From Brachypterus glaber (lineage: Eukaryota; Arthropoda; Insecta; Coleoptera; Kateretidae), in contig OY294046.1 in the NCBI GenBank assembly GCA_958510825.1, forward strand, positions 6,770,049-6,834,048: DNA of 64,000 nt. The letters are read 5' to 3'. Both the position numbers and the translations under genes were made by a program. Shown in pieces: positions 22,174 through 34,840 of the stretch (positions are counted from its first letter, which is position 1; each line of letters begins with the position of its first letter). A model generated the notes under the pieces. That model was not told where the DNA came from. It saw nothing but the letters and a program-made list of their open reading frames with translations, and did no database searches.

Positions 22174-22590
22174 TATAAAAACTTATTTAAATGATTTTTT
22201 TCCCGTAGTATAATATTGTAGGTTAGGTTTTTGGGGTATCAGGGGTATTCAATTAAAAAACTTCTTTTCTCTAAATTGTAACGTTTCGATAGGGCCTTTC
22301 TATCGTTTTCGAACAAATTAAAATTCAAAAAGTCTCTCATTTGTCAACACATATACAAACATTTTACCATAAAGTGGGACGTTATACATCCTATTTTAAA
22401 TACATAAATACAATTTTCTACATAAAATTACAGATATAAACATTGACAGGTTAAAAATCTTTAATTTTGAATTTTAATTTGTTCGAAAACAATAGAGGCC
22501 CTATCGAAATATCACAATTTAGAATAAGAAGTTTTTTAATTGAATACCCCCGATACCCCAAAAACCTAACCTACAATATAAAAACTTATT
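22174..22590. mobile_element. palindromic insertion flanked by 14-bp direct repeats
   Basis: Long inverted arms: ATATTGTAGGTTAGGTTTTT at 22213 and its complement ending at 22579. The arm homology continues through AAACTTCTT.TTCTAAATTGT and CGATAGGGCC. TATAAAAACTTATT occurs at 22174-22187 and 22577-22590 and could be an unusually long target duplication. The related sequence near 14775 has one such site. Confidence 0.55.
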
Positions 22591-22619
22591 ATAACAAAAC
22601 ATGATTTATTATGAAAACA

Positions 22620-23215
22620 TTTACATTTTTCACTATTTTGCGGATAGAAAGTGTTTCTCTTTCTCCCGCTCATAAAATAAAAGAAAATTTCACCATTTTT
22701 TTAAAAAATTATTTTTAAAACCAATGTTGCCGATAATTTAGCGTCATACTTACTGGATCCCTAATGTATGCATTTAAAAAAAAGTAGCATCTTTTATCAA
22801 ATTACATAGTTTTAATTAAATGTAAAATACCAATTTTGATAATTATAATTGTTTAATAATGTTTATTTTATATTTCTTTTTTAAACTTTTATAGAATGAT
22901 CATATATTACTCACCTTGTGCAATTTTGCTTTTTATAAAGTAAATTGTATTTTCCTCCCTAGTAATACATATAGCTATTGCATCATCAATATACAGAGCG
23001 GTCTATATATATTTTTTAAACATTTCTGGGAGTTTAGGATTGAAAATGGGAATTTTCATTAAAATTTCTTTTAAAAAATCAAACAATTGTTGAAAAATGG
23101 TTAATTTTTTAACCGACTTCTCAAAAGGAGGTTATCAATGGAGATTTCTCCCGTTAGATTAGACAGGGACAAAAGTTCTACCCAAAAAGGATAGAAGACA
23201 TACATACACTCCCAC
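22620..23215. other. unassigned AT-rich sequence
   Basis: No ends, genes or RNA signals supported. Confidence 0.35.
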
Positions 23216-23216
23216 T

Positions 23217-23305
23217 TCCACCCAACCAAACAAATTCTGTATTTGTTCTTTGTTGAACAAATACAATATTTACTTGGCCGGGCGAAAAGTGTAACTATAT
23301 TAAAG
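23217..23305. repeat. degenerate hairpin, older copy of 23389-23476
   Basis: Same order of blocks (CCACCCAACCAAACAAATTC, then ATACAATATTTACTTGGCCG) with many mismatches between arms. Confidence 0.5.
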
Positions 23306-23388
23306 AAATTACTGGCGCCATCTAAATTTTAGTAGAATTATCTTATTCTACAGATTCACATTAGCTATGTTCGTTCGTACCGCTCACT

Positions 23389-23476
23389 GCTACACTTTCC
23401 GGCCAACCAAATAAATACTGTATTTGTTGTATGAAAAACAAATACAGTATTTATTTGGTTGGCTGGAAAGTGTAGC
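23389..23476. repeat. 88-bp near-perfect hairpin
   Basis: The arms of about 40 bp pair with one mismatch: GCTACACTTTCCGGCCAACC..AATACTG and its complement, with a loop of about 8 bases. A small palindromic MITE or, if transcribed, a pre-miRNA-like fold. Confidence 0.65.
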
Positions 23477-24202
23477 ACAAATGAGATAGAGATAGGGTAG
23501 ACGTCTTTTGTTTCATAATTCTAGTTGTAGAGAGCTCCATTCAACGTGTGACTTTTTTTATGTTTGTTCCCGCATAACTTTGAAACGAATGAACGGAATT
23601 TGATGAAACTTTTTGCAACATAAAAAAGGCATTCGTGAGGTGGTCCCGTTTCAATTTGACGCTCGGATAATGCCGGGCAAGCCGGATAATGCCGGGTAAG
23701 CCGGATAATTAAGATAAATCTAATCATTTTAACGCAATTTCACTTAAAAACGGCTTAATTTGGTTCTACTACCAGCCAAATTTTTAGATAAATATCCTAT
23801 AACTCGGATAAGCCAGATAACTTGATTAAGGGGTCACTCAAATATTACGGCACACTAAAAATATTTAAATCCGCTAAACTTGATTCTCTGGACCTGTAAT
23901 ACTAAAATACAAAGAGAAAATGATAATTTTGTGATTTTACCATAAGGCGTTATTTGATTACTTAAGGCTTAAAGTTTAACAAGATTTTCTTTAGTATTTC
24001 GTTTAAAATAAGGTTGGTTGGACTCTTGGGCGCTGAAATAAAAATATTAATTTTATTTATCTTTAAGATAATGACGTCACAACGCACTAACAGTTGTGAC
24101 GTCACCAGCTTGCCGAGATGGAAGGACAACTATAATTTAGCTTACATGACGTTACAAATCTACAAGTGCTGTGTCTCTAAAAAGTAAAAATTAAAACTTT
24201 TT
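23477..24202. other. unassigned spacer
   Basis: Contains GCCGGATAATGCCGGG-type short repeats (about 23667-23710) and a TGACGTCA-like pair (about 24070-24110). No gene seen. Confidence 0.35.
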
Positions 24203-24408
24203 GCAAAAAAAAATTACCGACTTCTATGTCTCTAAAAAGTAAAAAATAAAAAATACTTAAGTCGGTGCCAATTTCACAGCAAAAATTAATAACACAATAA
24301 AAAAATTATTGCTAGTAATTAATTTAGGGAATGGTGAAATTGGCACCGACTTAAGTATTTTTTATTTTTTACTTTTTAGACACATAGAAGTCGATTCATT
24401 TTTTTTGC
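24203..24408. mobile_element. 206-bp inverted-repeat (MITE-like) element
   Basis: The arms of about 75 bp (24203-24278, 24333-24408) are inverted copies, including CTTAAGTCGGTGCCAATTTC. The spacer is about 54 bp. Ends and duplication not resolved. Confidence 0.6.
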
Positions 24409-24796
24409 AAACAGTTTTTATTTTATATAACAACTTATTATAACAAAGCATGATTTATTATGAAAATATTTACATTTTATTTTTTCCAAATAACACGGTT
24501 AAAACAATTTGCGCATATTTGTGCATTTGAAAAGGGGTTCTTAATTTCTAAAATATCCGATTTTTTTTCAAGTAAATCTGGATCCCATTGCTTATTGTAT
24601 GTATTTTTTACTACAACATGAACACACCTTGCTTGGGGTTTTAAATCATGTCGTGTTGTGTTAATGTGACAAGATATTGTATACCATACTTACATTGTAG
24701 TATTTAATATCACAAATGACGCGATATAAATAAAAAATATATAATTACAAATAAAATTCAGTAATAAAACTACAACAACATTTTCTGAGTGCATGT

Positions 24797-27700
24797 TCGT
24801 TTGCTAGCTGCATAACGACCGAAGTAAAATTGTATTGTTTAATGGTTTATCGGGAAACTATATTATAAGTTAAGCTTTTTAAATTAAAAAGCTTGCCTAA
24901 CAACAATACAGGGTTAGTTTTTTAAATGGTATAGCCCCTCTAACTTTTAAATATCCTTATAGTATCAATTATAATAATAATTATTTAACATCAAGTCTAC
25001 AGTCCAAAATGAATGTAAAATAATGTGAAAGTAACTTGAATATGTTATATTTGTGTAAATAAATTATTGTAATGTAAAAGACTGTAAAATGTTTGTTCCA
25101 AATTACAAGTCTCCGTGTCAAAGCTTTTTTGAAATATCGTAGCGTAAAGCTCATTTGGTTTAATAAACCAAACGATTTGCACCCTTAATACGAGTGTAAA
25201 CTGCTTACATCTTTCTTTAAAGATCTATTGGTTGATAAAGATCGTAATTTATAATGAACGTAAATTTTAGGCCACAAATAAAGCATTTAAATATCGTACA
25301 TAAATAATATTTACCTTTTTTACACTTTAACCTAGCTGCATGCGACGCTATCTCTTTAAAAATAACAATATCAGAGACTACAATCTCTGACAATATTAAA
25401 CAGTCCGTCTCATGATGCGACGCCTTCTTGGTTATTGTCCAAAGCGCACGCGCGTCTTAAAATAATATAGCCCGACATTGTAAAATCATATAAAAATATG
25501 TAAATCAATGTAATTATATTTTTTACATTATTTTACATTCTTTTACATTATTTTACATAAATTCATGAATTATAGTCCAGAATAGTAAATTTACTATTCC
25601 GTACTATGTAAATTCATGTATTTTTACATTATTTTACATGCAGTTTTTACAGTGCAGCGCAAATGATAAATTGTTTAAACGTATGCGTGCAAAGAAGGGG
25701 CTTGCAATTAGTAGATCTTGCCACAGGCTCTCTGATATGGTCTTCAAGTGCAAGAGACAAGATTTCGTAATCTCACGTTTCCCAATTGTTTCACACGTGT
25801 TATATAATTACAAGAAAGATTGACGCTGCATACTTACGCCCAAATAAGGTTCTGCTACATTGATAATGAATATTCAACAACAACAACAACATATATACAG
25901 GGTGTTCCAGTTTTCTATGACTGAATATTTAATCTTTTAATATGAAACTCATACACTGTAAACGTAAATGTTATTCTAAAGCATATATGTAGTCACATGT
26001 AAAATTTACTAGATTTTACATATTTTTTTACAATCTAACATGTAATTTTGGGTTTTTATATGAACATTACGTTTAAAATGGTAAAATTACTTGAAAAATC
26101 TAATGAATTTTACATGTATCTGTAACTTTAAACTTGAATTAAAAGCCAATCAGAATGTAGCACTTTTACTTAAACTCGGTTTAGTTGACATAATCCCAGA
26201 CCAAAAGTTGGTGTAAGTGGCCCTTAAAGGATTCGTTTAAGTATTATTTAAAGCGCCTGATGGGGTATAGCGCTAGAATTACGTTATTATTAATTGAAAA
26301 TGTAGGTAATGTGTGTAATACGGACCCTAATTCATAAAAAAGGAAAAAAAATATTTTTTTAATTTTTTTCTTAAGAAATGGAGGAAACGAACAGAGCAAT
26401 GAAAAAACGTTTATCTAAAAGTTGTTGATGTAAGATGTGTTTTAACGATTTTGTGAAAAAAACAATAACCTAATAATAAGTTATATCTATATAATAGTAT
26501 ATTAAAGTACTAGTTTCATAACATACGTTTTTAGAGCACGAGTACAAGTTTAAAAAACGATCCGCTTGCGGTGAGTTTTCTAAAGTACTAGTGCGCTAAA
26601 AACGTGTTATGAAACGAGTGCTTTATACAATTTTTTCTATTTTGCTCTAAAATTTTAAAAAACTTACATTTAAATTGATGACTGATTTAGGGATTTTTGT
26701 TTCGGGTTGGCATTATAGTTTTCGCCATGTTTAAAATTCTAAGAACGAATATTATTTTGATATATTTTATAGTCATTTCTCCTCTTTTCCACTGCAAGTA
26801 ACCAAGCCACAATTTTAACACGGTAAAACATAACCTATCCAAAATTTTGTAGAAAATTAAACTTTAAACCGACGTTCACAATTGCACGGCAAACGTCAAG
26901 CGATAGGCTTTTGTCTGTTGCCAACCCAAAAGAAAAAAAAGTAGAGACCTCTTATGGGCCTATAGGAACACGCAAAATGCGTGTGATTATGGGCTTATAA
27001 GAGTCGCATAATAGAAAAAATATTTAACTGTTACCCAAAACTACTTTTGTTTGATTAACGCAGTCGTTCAACCGCAGTGACTTATCGATTTCGTGGTTAT
27101 TAACACTCTTTAGAGCCACATATCGGTAGGAGGACGAAAATAAAATGTTTTGAGTATTTTTAAGGAATAGTAAAAAATTTTAGTCAGATGTCTCTATTGT
27201 TTAATTAATTTAATATTAAGTTACTATTAAATTTATTTTTTTTTCTCAAAAATTGCAGTTCTGAGCTGGTTTAGAACCGGTGCAGTTGCACCTGAGCAGC
27301 AGTTAAACGCAACGTGCACGTTTCGATACAGGCTAAAACTGCAATTTTCGAAAAACAAAACAAACCTATTAATATTTTAATAATGTATCTACCAGTTGGA
27401 GACAACATTTTGTCAACTAAAATGTATTAATACAACTTGATTTGCACAACAGCAGAAATTTTGTAATACCTGTCAAGGTATATAACTTATATGATATGAT
27501 CCTTATCTATTTCAAACAAATTATATGCATAAATCACCTTCATTGCATTGTACGCAATATTCTTATGTTATATCCCGAGACCTAATAATTTAACCGACTA
27601 AACTGCAAGAAGCTCTGTTTTTGTTAATTTCCGGACCAACCTTTATAGGAACTTTTTTCATATTTTTTAATGTAGAATTAACCCTTAAATTTCTTGAAAT

Positions 27701-28170
27701 TATTTCTGAATAACACTGTATAGTACTAGAGCTCTAAAAATTCAGATATCCGATTGATGGACTTTTAATTTTTTTAAATAAAACAGATTAGTTTTCCATT
27801 ATGTCCTACTTGTTTGTTTTGCTTGTTTTATTATTGATTTTTAAAAGTAAATAAAACAATAAATTTAATTATAATTCTTCTTATAGTCAATTATTCGTTT
27901 GGACTTATAGATGGCTAGCGTTATTCAGTAAGGAACCAACTGACGTTTTTCAACTTGAGCAATATTGATTGAGAATATTGAGTAATATACGAGTTCAACA
28001 GCGGAAAAATATCTAAAAGTCTACAAACATTTTACAAGATAACACTACTGGCAAGCGAACTCCGTGTACTATAGATGTATATTATTCTCCGCAATTTTAC
28101 ATATGACTGCTAGTCTGCACATTATTATTATTATTATTCACAGCGTCTGCGCTAGAATAATATTATACGG
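24797..28170. other. gene-free repeat-rich stretch
   Basis: Holds TTTTACATTATTTTACAT-type runs (25500-25640), an ACAACAACAACAACA run then ACAGGGTGTTCCAG (25877-25914), the hairpin at 26512-26615, another loose hairpin around ATTGCAGTT/AACTGCAAT (27250-27345), and a decayed TIR-family right end (27625-27720). No coding sequence is supported; a short frame at 25638-25823 looks fortuitous. Confidence 0.4.
26512..26615. repeat. imperfect hairpin repeat
   Basis: TTTCATAACATACGTTTTTA pairs with the segment ending CTAAAAACGTGTTATGAAAC. Part of the same repeat occurs at 7380-7450. Confidence 0.55.
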
Positions 28171-29040
28171 TACCCAGTCCGCACATATATGGATGCAACA
28201 TGTTAAAGAAAGATTTTTTAAGTAACATGTGCCATATTACATGAGACATAACATACATATGTATGCTACATAACATGCCCTATAACAGAAAGATTTTTTA
28301 CGTTACATGTGCCATATTACATAAGATGTAACATACATATGTATGATACATAACATGCAATATTGCATGTTATGTATCATATATATGGTATGAGAACATA
28401 CACGATACATAACATGTTATGAATTCAATACTAAATATGGCGTCTATATTATTTTAATTTTTATAGGTTAGAATCACTAATATTCTTAAAATTGTTGTTA
28501 ATAATAAAAGTTTTACCCTTAAGTAGTAGAAACGCATGTATTTTTAGACTGGACTAAACTGATTTTAGATAATTTTAGATAAAAATTTAAAATATATATT
28601 TTTTTTAATTATGATTATTTGCTATTTTTTCTCTAAACATGGTTTTTTATGTGGCGCATGATTTTTAAGCCTGGTAGAAAGTTTGCTTTTACAGTAAAAA
28701 TGCATATCGCATAAGAATTTTACCTGATGGATGCTACATATAAAGATTTTTATATACTTTAATTATTAGGTTTATCAAAAAGACGTAAAAATTTTCACCA
28801 TGTCTAAATCTATGATGCACTCCATAACAAGTAAAATTCGGAAACGCCTACCTTCATTGTAATGTACCTAGTATGTAGCTGATATGTAGCATGTTATGTA
28901 ACTGATACATAACTTGAGGCGGAATTGTTAAAGTCCAAGGACTATACATGGACTATAAAAACTACATGGCTGCAACATCACAAAGAACAGTGGTTATGTA
29001 CCTGCTATGTTCCTGCTATGTATTTGTGTTGACTGGGTAG
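28171..29040. mobile_element. possible TIR element with ACATAACATG repeats
   Basis: TACCCAGTC at 28171 and its inverted GACTGGGTA near 29039 bound the block. Inside, two units of about 85 bp (AAAGATTTTTTA.GT.ACATGTGCC, starting near 28208 and 28287) are followed by a palindrome around ATAACATGCAATATTGCATG. More CATGTTATG words appear at 28880-28915. Short ends make the boundaries tentative. Confidence 0.45.
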
Positions 29041-29239
29041 TTTGGAATTTTCAAAAAAAGTCAAAAACCGTCCTAGAGAAAAAATTCTACTATATAAATT
29101 TGTTTCAGGAAAGAACAAGCCGTGAAGATATGTAATGCTACTCATTCCAATATATATTATACACACTAAATGGCATATTGCACTTTCCAAATACTTGAAG
29201 AAAATATTTTCAAAAAAAAGTAACAAAAAAAATACATTT

Positions 29240-29640
29240 TTTTTAAAGAGCTTTTTTGAAAAAGAAAAAAATTATTGATAAAAAAATAATTTTTTTTTAC
29301 AATTTTTCAATTTTTATTCTATTAAATTTTTTTTCAGCATTATTCGATTTTTTTAAAAGTTTAACCCAACATATTTTTTTTGTTTTTGGGGAGATTACTT
29401 TCAAAAACAATAGTGATCTTCCCCTCATAGTACTTGATTTTGCCTAAAAATTTCAATACGATCGGATTATTCGTTCTTGAGTTATCATGTCTACAAAAAT
29501 CGTGACATCAGACGGACGGACGGACGGACATTTGAAAAAAAAGTTGCTTATTTTGCCATGAAACAACAACAAAAAGTCCAAGAATTTTTTGTCTAGGACG
29601 ATTTTTGATTTTTTTTTTTTAATTCGAAACTACACTCTAA
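29240..29640. repeat. degenerate dispersed repeat with GGAC microsatellite
   Basis: Same block order as 11290-11640: TTATTCGTTC.TGAG, (GGAC)n (about 29511-29530), TTGTCTAGGACG, TTCGAAACTAC. Confidence 0.6.
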
Positions 29641-30347
29641 AAACAGCAATTATTGTAGGCGATTTATTACCAGCAAGTTTTTCAATAAAATATAATTCTT
29701 TAGTTAAAAATCCTTAAAAAAAGCTACTCTTAGAGTAACACCATAGAACCAACCATTTTCGAGAAAATTGAAGTTAAAAGATTTAAAGAGATTTTTTCAT
29801 GTTCTGAGTATCAAAAATAGGAACTAAAAATTTCGCCCATAAAATTTTTAATATTTCTTGGCGATTCAACATTAAAAACTATAAAAAAAGTTCCTATACA
29901 CCTAGGTTCAAAATTCAGTTTTAAGAGTACGATGGGGTCTTAAAAAGTAACCCTTCCTAAGTGGGCGTAGCTCCTTTAAAATCCATTTGTGATCATTTGT
30001 GTATGAGAACTTTTTTTTATAGTTTTTAATGTATAATCGCTTTATATTATTAAAAATTTTATTGACGCGATTTTTAGTTCCTATTTTTTATGCTCAGAAC
30101 GTGAAAAAAACTGCAATTTTCTCGAAAACGGTTAGCTCTACGGTGTTTTACGAAGAGTACATTTTTTATGTATTTTTAACTAAAAAATCATATTTTATTG
30201 AGAAAATGTCAAAAAAAGTACAGATAAAAAAGTTTTAGGCAAAAAAGTGACATAGCCTCCCCTCCAACCTTTATAGAAACTTTTTTTCATAATTTTGTAT
30301 GTAGAATCACCTCTAAAATTTCCCTACGCGAGTTCTGGAACACCCTG
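29641..30347. mobile_element. palindromic CAGGGTGTTCCAGAAC-family element
   Basis: The two halves are inverted relatives: TTAGTTAAAAATCC...ACACCATAGAACC near 29700 against TACGGTGTTTTACG...TTAACTAAAAAATC near 30135-30190. The right end GTTCTGGAACACCCTG at 30347 is followed by TA. The left end is decayed. Confidence 0.55.
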
Positions 30348-30349
30348 TA

Positions 30350-31465
30350 TTTCGGGTGGATAGTTTTCAAATGACCACTTGGTGCCAATAGATTAAAAAA
30401 ATAGATTTTATTGATTGGTTTCTTTTCGAATAACGCTATCCAGATGGCATTGTAATGTTAGTCTCTACATCAAGTACCGATACTATAAGATATTACCAAA
30501 CTATTCATCTCAAGGCAGCCTTAACCTTACATCGTAAGATGAAAGTTAATATTGTTTTATGAAACACGGCATGAAAAATCTTTCAGAGATTCAACTTGAC
30601 ATTGAAATATAGAAACGAATAAATTCGTATTGAGTACGTTAAATATTTAAATACAAAACAATACTGCTGCATAAAAAAATTTAACAGAAAAAAAAAGTTT
30701 ATTTTTTAAGGTGTAGTTATTTTAAATTTTCCGCTAAATACTCTGCAAAGTCCGATTTACACTGAAGCATGTGGCTTGTTTTGAATGTCAATATAACCAA
30801 AATTTATAATTTTTGTTTACTTACTTTGTTTTTATGATGTTTTGATGTAAAAAAAAGAGAATTGATAAAGCTGTTGCTAAAAATACTTTTGTATTCCTGT
30901 AGAAACAAAAATTGCTTATAAAATCGCTTTTATTCCAATAATGTAGAGGAATAAACCATTTTTTTGTTATCGTTAATGGCACGTCAACGTTTTACGGTTA
31001 TGTAAATTGGGCCTAGTCATTTCGCTTACGACGCATGCGTATCTTACGTTGCTATGGTAATTTCGAGATTGTTTACAAGCGGGAAGGTTTAAAATAACTA
31101 TACATTAAAAAAAATAACTTTAGTTGATGAAAATACTGAATAGATTTTGATGCGCTGTTAAAAAAATAACATGTGGTGTGATTAAAAATAGGTGGTGGCG
31201 AAAACCATAAAAAAACAATAATATCTTTCTCAGCTGAGCAAGAAGACTTTTTCTTAAACTTTTATTACATTAGTGTATAAAATTAAAAAAATTATATAAA
31301 CAAATTTGTTTTTATTTTTGTAATTATAATACTTCGATAAATTTGCTGTTAAAATAAAATTAAAAAAAAAAACTAAATTGGAGGACTTGGGAGGGACTGC
31401 AGCTCGCCAGCCACCCCTTGGGTTTGTCTCTGAGTTAAACAATTAATGTTTCTAAAGGTGGTTTA
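30350..31465. other. gene-free spacer
   Basis: AT-rich. A short minus-strand frame at 31254-31442 has no recognised similarity. Nothing else supported. Confidence 0.4.
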
Positions 31466-31473
31466 GGATTCCC

Positions 31474-31727
31474 CAACGAACTAACAACTCTTCTCTCTAG
31501 AATAGGCATTTCATTCGTTCAAACTCACAAAAACGTCGGCAACATAAACATTCGTCTGTCTTACTCGCACATCTTTGTTCTAACAGAGACAACAATACCA
31601 GTTACTGGTAATTGTTATTGTTCAGGCCTGAATATACCTACTATTTGTTTACAAACAAACCGAGATGTTGGCGATACTTTATATTAACGGTATGCGTATT
31701 CTAGAAAGAAGAGTTATTAGTTCGTTG
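31474..31727. mobile_element. hAT-like MITE (254 bp), copy 1
   Basis: Ends CAACGAACTAACAACTCTTC and its inverted partner ending at 31727. The flanks GGATTCCC (31466-31473) and GGATTACC (31728-31735) agree at 7 of 8 positions. The same 254-bp element occurs at 45748-46001. Confidence 0.85.
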
Positions 31728-31735
31728 GGATTACC

Positions 31736-32175
31736 GCGACCGCGACCAGAGACCGCCATTTCAAAGCTTTGTATAAAAAAAACTTTGGCCTATAATAGAC
31801 ATTGTCTATTAAAGCATTGAGCAAAAGTATAATTTTTATTTTTTTTTTCAGATTGATCTTAGTTGCTAAAAATCTAAGAAATAACTACCCGTGTTAACCT
31901 ATCAGAGACTACCGTCTTAATATTCATACAGATATACAGGATTCTGTAAGGAGTGTTTTAAAATGCATGTAGTTTTCAATTTATTATACAGATGGCTTAG
32001 CATATTCAGAAATTATGGTTTTTATTTTCTAGCGAGTTAAGTGGATGTCCTTTTTTTGTCATAATGTTTTTTTTTCTGTGTAATGTGCCAAATTTAGTAA
32101 ATTCGGTCCAGATAACAACAATACTATAAATACAATACCTACTAAAAAAATAATTTTAAAAATGTTTTATTTGTA
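31736..32175. other. AT-rich spacer
   Basis: Nothing supported. Confidence 0.35.
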
Positions 32176-32177
32176 TA

Positions 32178-32601
32178 CACGGAAAGAAATTAGTGGGCTC
32201 TGCGCTATACATTATAAGATATTTGGTAACAGTGGCAAATTATAGTGATTTAAGCTATAGATTATAAGGGACACAATAACTAATAATGTTAAAAATAAAT
32301 TGGAAACGATTATATATATTACAGACACGATTATATTTATTACAGGCACTATTATAAATTTACAGAAATTTTATTATATTATAAAAATTATTAGCACGGA
32401 CAATAATTAAATCTATTTAAGCTATAAATGCTATACTATTTGTTATATTTTATTATTCACTAAACAATTAAAGTATTTCATATAAATTTTTACACTGACT
32501 GCCATAATTGTAAGAGAAAGCCTTGTATTTATATAATAAGCGATTATAATTTGCTTGGTATGTGTGTTATAGCGCTCCTAGCTATAATTTTTTTTTCCGT
32601 G
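32178..32601. mobile_element. CACGGAAA-family MITE, intact (424 bp)
   Basis: CACGGAAAGAAATTAGTGGG at the left and the inverted TTTTTTTTTCCGTG at the right, with TA on both sides. It is the uninterrupted counterpart of the MITE hosting the LINE at 17739-22069. Confidence 0.85.
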
Positions 32602-32737
32602 TATATCCAAAAATTAGAAAAAAAGTTTCTATATCCGGACCAACCGTTATTAGGAATATTAGGAACTTTTTTTTGATATTTTAGGATGTTGAACCCTCAC
32701 TTAAATTTTGGCATGCCAGTTATTGATCACATTGTAT

Positions 32738-33064
32738 AATAGTTATTTATGGTACTAGTGGGTAAAGTAAGACATTGCCCATGAGAAAAAGCCCAAACCT
32801 GCGAGGCGTCAGCCAAGCAGGTTAATTTTCGAGAGGGCAATATCGGTTTACCCATGAGGTTTTATCCAATAAATAGCTTAGAAATTCATATTTTTATTAA
32901 AAATCTTAATGACATTTACAAGAAAATAATTTGACAAGCGAAAGTTGAGTGGGTAAAATAAATAACTATCCACTCAATGAAGTAAAAGCCACGCGGGGGT
33001 TATTATTGAGTTTATCTATTTAAAATAAAGCTGGTAATTGTCTCATTATCTGTATGTATTGGAT
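32738..33064. repeat. 327-bp dispersed repeat, copy 1
   Basis: Almost identical to 62541-62866, including GGTACTAGTGGGTAAAGTAA, CTGCGAGGCGTCAGCCAAGC and ATCCACTCAAT.AAGTAAAAG. This copy has a small extra block (GACATTGCCCATGAG) near 32772; the other has one (TGCCATACAAG) later. No clear terminal repeats. Confidence 0.75.
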
Positions 33065-33310
33065 AATATATATTATCTACTTACATGTTAAATATTTATA
33101 ACTTCCGCTTCTAAAATTATTTATTTTTTACATTTGACTTGCCCAAACAAAATATAGGAAATAATCGATTTATTTAACATATTAAGTTTTGTATTCATGT
33201 ATGTAGACTATTAGAAAAAACGCAATTTAATAACATAAAGGTTATTTGCGTTTATTCTGTGTTTACAATATTCGGTTCCTTCAAATTTAATCTAAGGTTA
33301 AAAGAACTTA

Positions 33311-33376
33311 GGTGGGGCTCACAAAATACTTTTAATTAAGTATAAAAAGATTTTACAAATGCATATTGGCATTCAG
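33311..33376 (+). promoter_or_regulatory. promoter of the 33.4-kb cuticular gene
   Basis: GGTGGGGCT (33311-33319), TATAAAAAG (33341) and ATTCAGTTTT with the arthropod initiator TCAGT (A at 33375). TATA to initiator A is 34 bases, exactly as in the minus-strand paralogue at 40.1 kb. CTAAGGTTAAA just upstream is also shared. Confidence 0.75.
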
Positions 33377-33409
33377 TTTTTATCTGAGAACCTAACAACC
33401 TAGTTCAAA

Positions 33410-34840
33410 ATGTACAAATTTGTAAGTATTTTGGGCAATTTTTCAAAATAGTTTTAATAATGGATGGTTTACATAGTCATATTGACATATTTAATTTGAT
33501 TGGTTAACTTTTTAGTTAGTTTAGTTTTAATAATTGGGTACCTAAATGCTGTTAGTTTTTCACCGGGTGATTTGCGTAAGGGATGTCCGCTATCTTGAAT
33601 TTTAGGGGTGAGTTGCTTAATATGCATCTTACTATAAAAATGCATATCAACAATTTTGTTAAGGAGGAAATTTCCAACAATTTTTGTTTGGATAATTTTT
33701 TTAATATATTTATAACAATCGAGTGAATTCAAAAATAGCCGTTGGAGGTGAAATTGTTTTTTTCTTTTTTTCAGCTAAATTATTGATCGGACGATAAAAG
33801 TGTTATGAGCAAACTTGTAGCTTGAAATTCTCTATAAGTTTCAAATATTATAAATTTTCATGGGTACTTTGGTACGGCTACAGAGGGCGCAACTCGGCTT
33901 TCAGCGCCCACTGTAGCCGTAGCAAAATACTTATGTAAATTCATAATATATAAAACTTATAGATAATTTCAAGAGCTACAAGTTTGCTCCACTTATCCTC
34001 CGATAAACAACTTGACTGAAAACTCTAAAAAACAATTTTACCTCCAACATGGCCATTTTTGAATATCTATAACTCGATTATTATCAAGATATTAAAAAAA
34101 TGATTCAAACAAAAATTGTTGAAAAAGTTTTTCTGGACAAAATTGGTTATGTGCATTTTTATCGTAAGATGCATATTTAGCGAGAGAACCGCACTCACCC
34201 ATAAAATTACGCAAATCACCCGGTGAAAAACTAACAGGAGTGTTCTGTTTTTATCCACAACTACCCTTTAAAATATCAGCCCGTGTACATTTATTGTAAT
34301 TTAACATAGGGATTTTTCGTTATTTGACTGGACTACCTTAAGAAAGCTAGCTTTATTTGTATAAAAATATAAAGAATCAAGAAAAATAATTTTTTTATGT
34401 TTTGGTTATGTTTTAACACACATTTTCTTTGTGTTTAGGTTGCTTTCGCTGCTATCTTGGCTGTTGCCGCCGCCGCTCCAGGATACATTCATGGAGGAGC
34501 CGTATCCCACCAAAGCTCTGTAATCCACCATTCTTCTCCAGTAGTACACACTGTTCCAGTTGTACACTCTGCTCCAGTTTTACATGCTGCTCCAGTTGTA
34601 GTTAAGAGTGTCCACGCAGTACATGCCGCTCCAGTTGTACACGCTGTTCCAGTAGTTAAGAGTGTTCACGCCGTACACGCCGTACCAGTATCTCACTCCA
34701 GTGCCGTCTCTCACCAAAGCACTGTAATCTCTCACTCTGCTCCAGTATACAAGACTGTTCCAGTAGTACACTCTGCTCCAGTAGTTCACGCTGTCCACGC
34801 TCCAGTTTTACATTCCGCTCCTTTAGTTCATGTTCATTAA
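33410..34840 (+). CDS. secreted low-complexity Val/His/Pro-rich cuticular protein
   Basis: Two coding exons: 33410-33421 (ATG TAC AAA TTT, then donor GTAAGT) and 34439-34840 (after acceptor GTGTTTAG). The intron is phase 0. The 137-residue product starts [20 protein letters not shown], a typical signal peptide with probable cleavage before APGY. The rest is built of short repeats such as PVVHSAP, PVVHAVP and [10 protein letters not shown], with no other domain, ending HSAPLVHVH. Insect structural cuticle proteins of low complexity have this make-up, and His residues may take part in cross-linking. Expected site: secreted by epidermis into cuticle. Poly(A) signal AATAAA at 34857. The intron contains a 689-bp foldback insertion. 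Exact cuticular subfamily not assigned. Confidence 0.85.
33549..34237. mobile_element. 689-bp palindromic (foldback) element in intron
   Basis: CTGTTAGTTTTTCACCGGGT at the left and its inverted copy ending at 34237. The arms stay recognisably complementary to the centre near 33890, where GGTACGGCTACAGAGGGCGC pairs with GCGCCCACTGTAGCCGTAGC. A related arm borders the assembly gap at 50813-50938. Confidence 0.75.

Larger units (their letters stand above)
22087..24796. mobile_element. degraded relative of the 14.6-15.7 kb element, with insertions
   Basis: Starts AAAGTCGCCTTATTTCGGAT and shares blocks with 14697-14830, again at 24420-24600 (ATCTGGATCCCATTGCTTAT), and ends with ATTTTCTGAGTG near 24785. 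Intervening sequence is later insertions (listed) and unassigned AT-rich DNA. Confidence 0.5.

Noticed and set aside
31254..31442. 62-codon minus-strand frame
   Set aside because: Short, no similarity, ends in AT-rich sequence.
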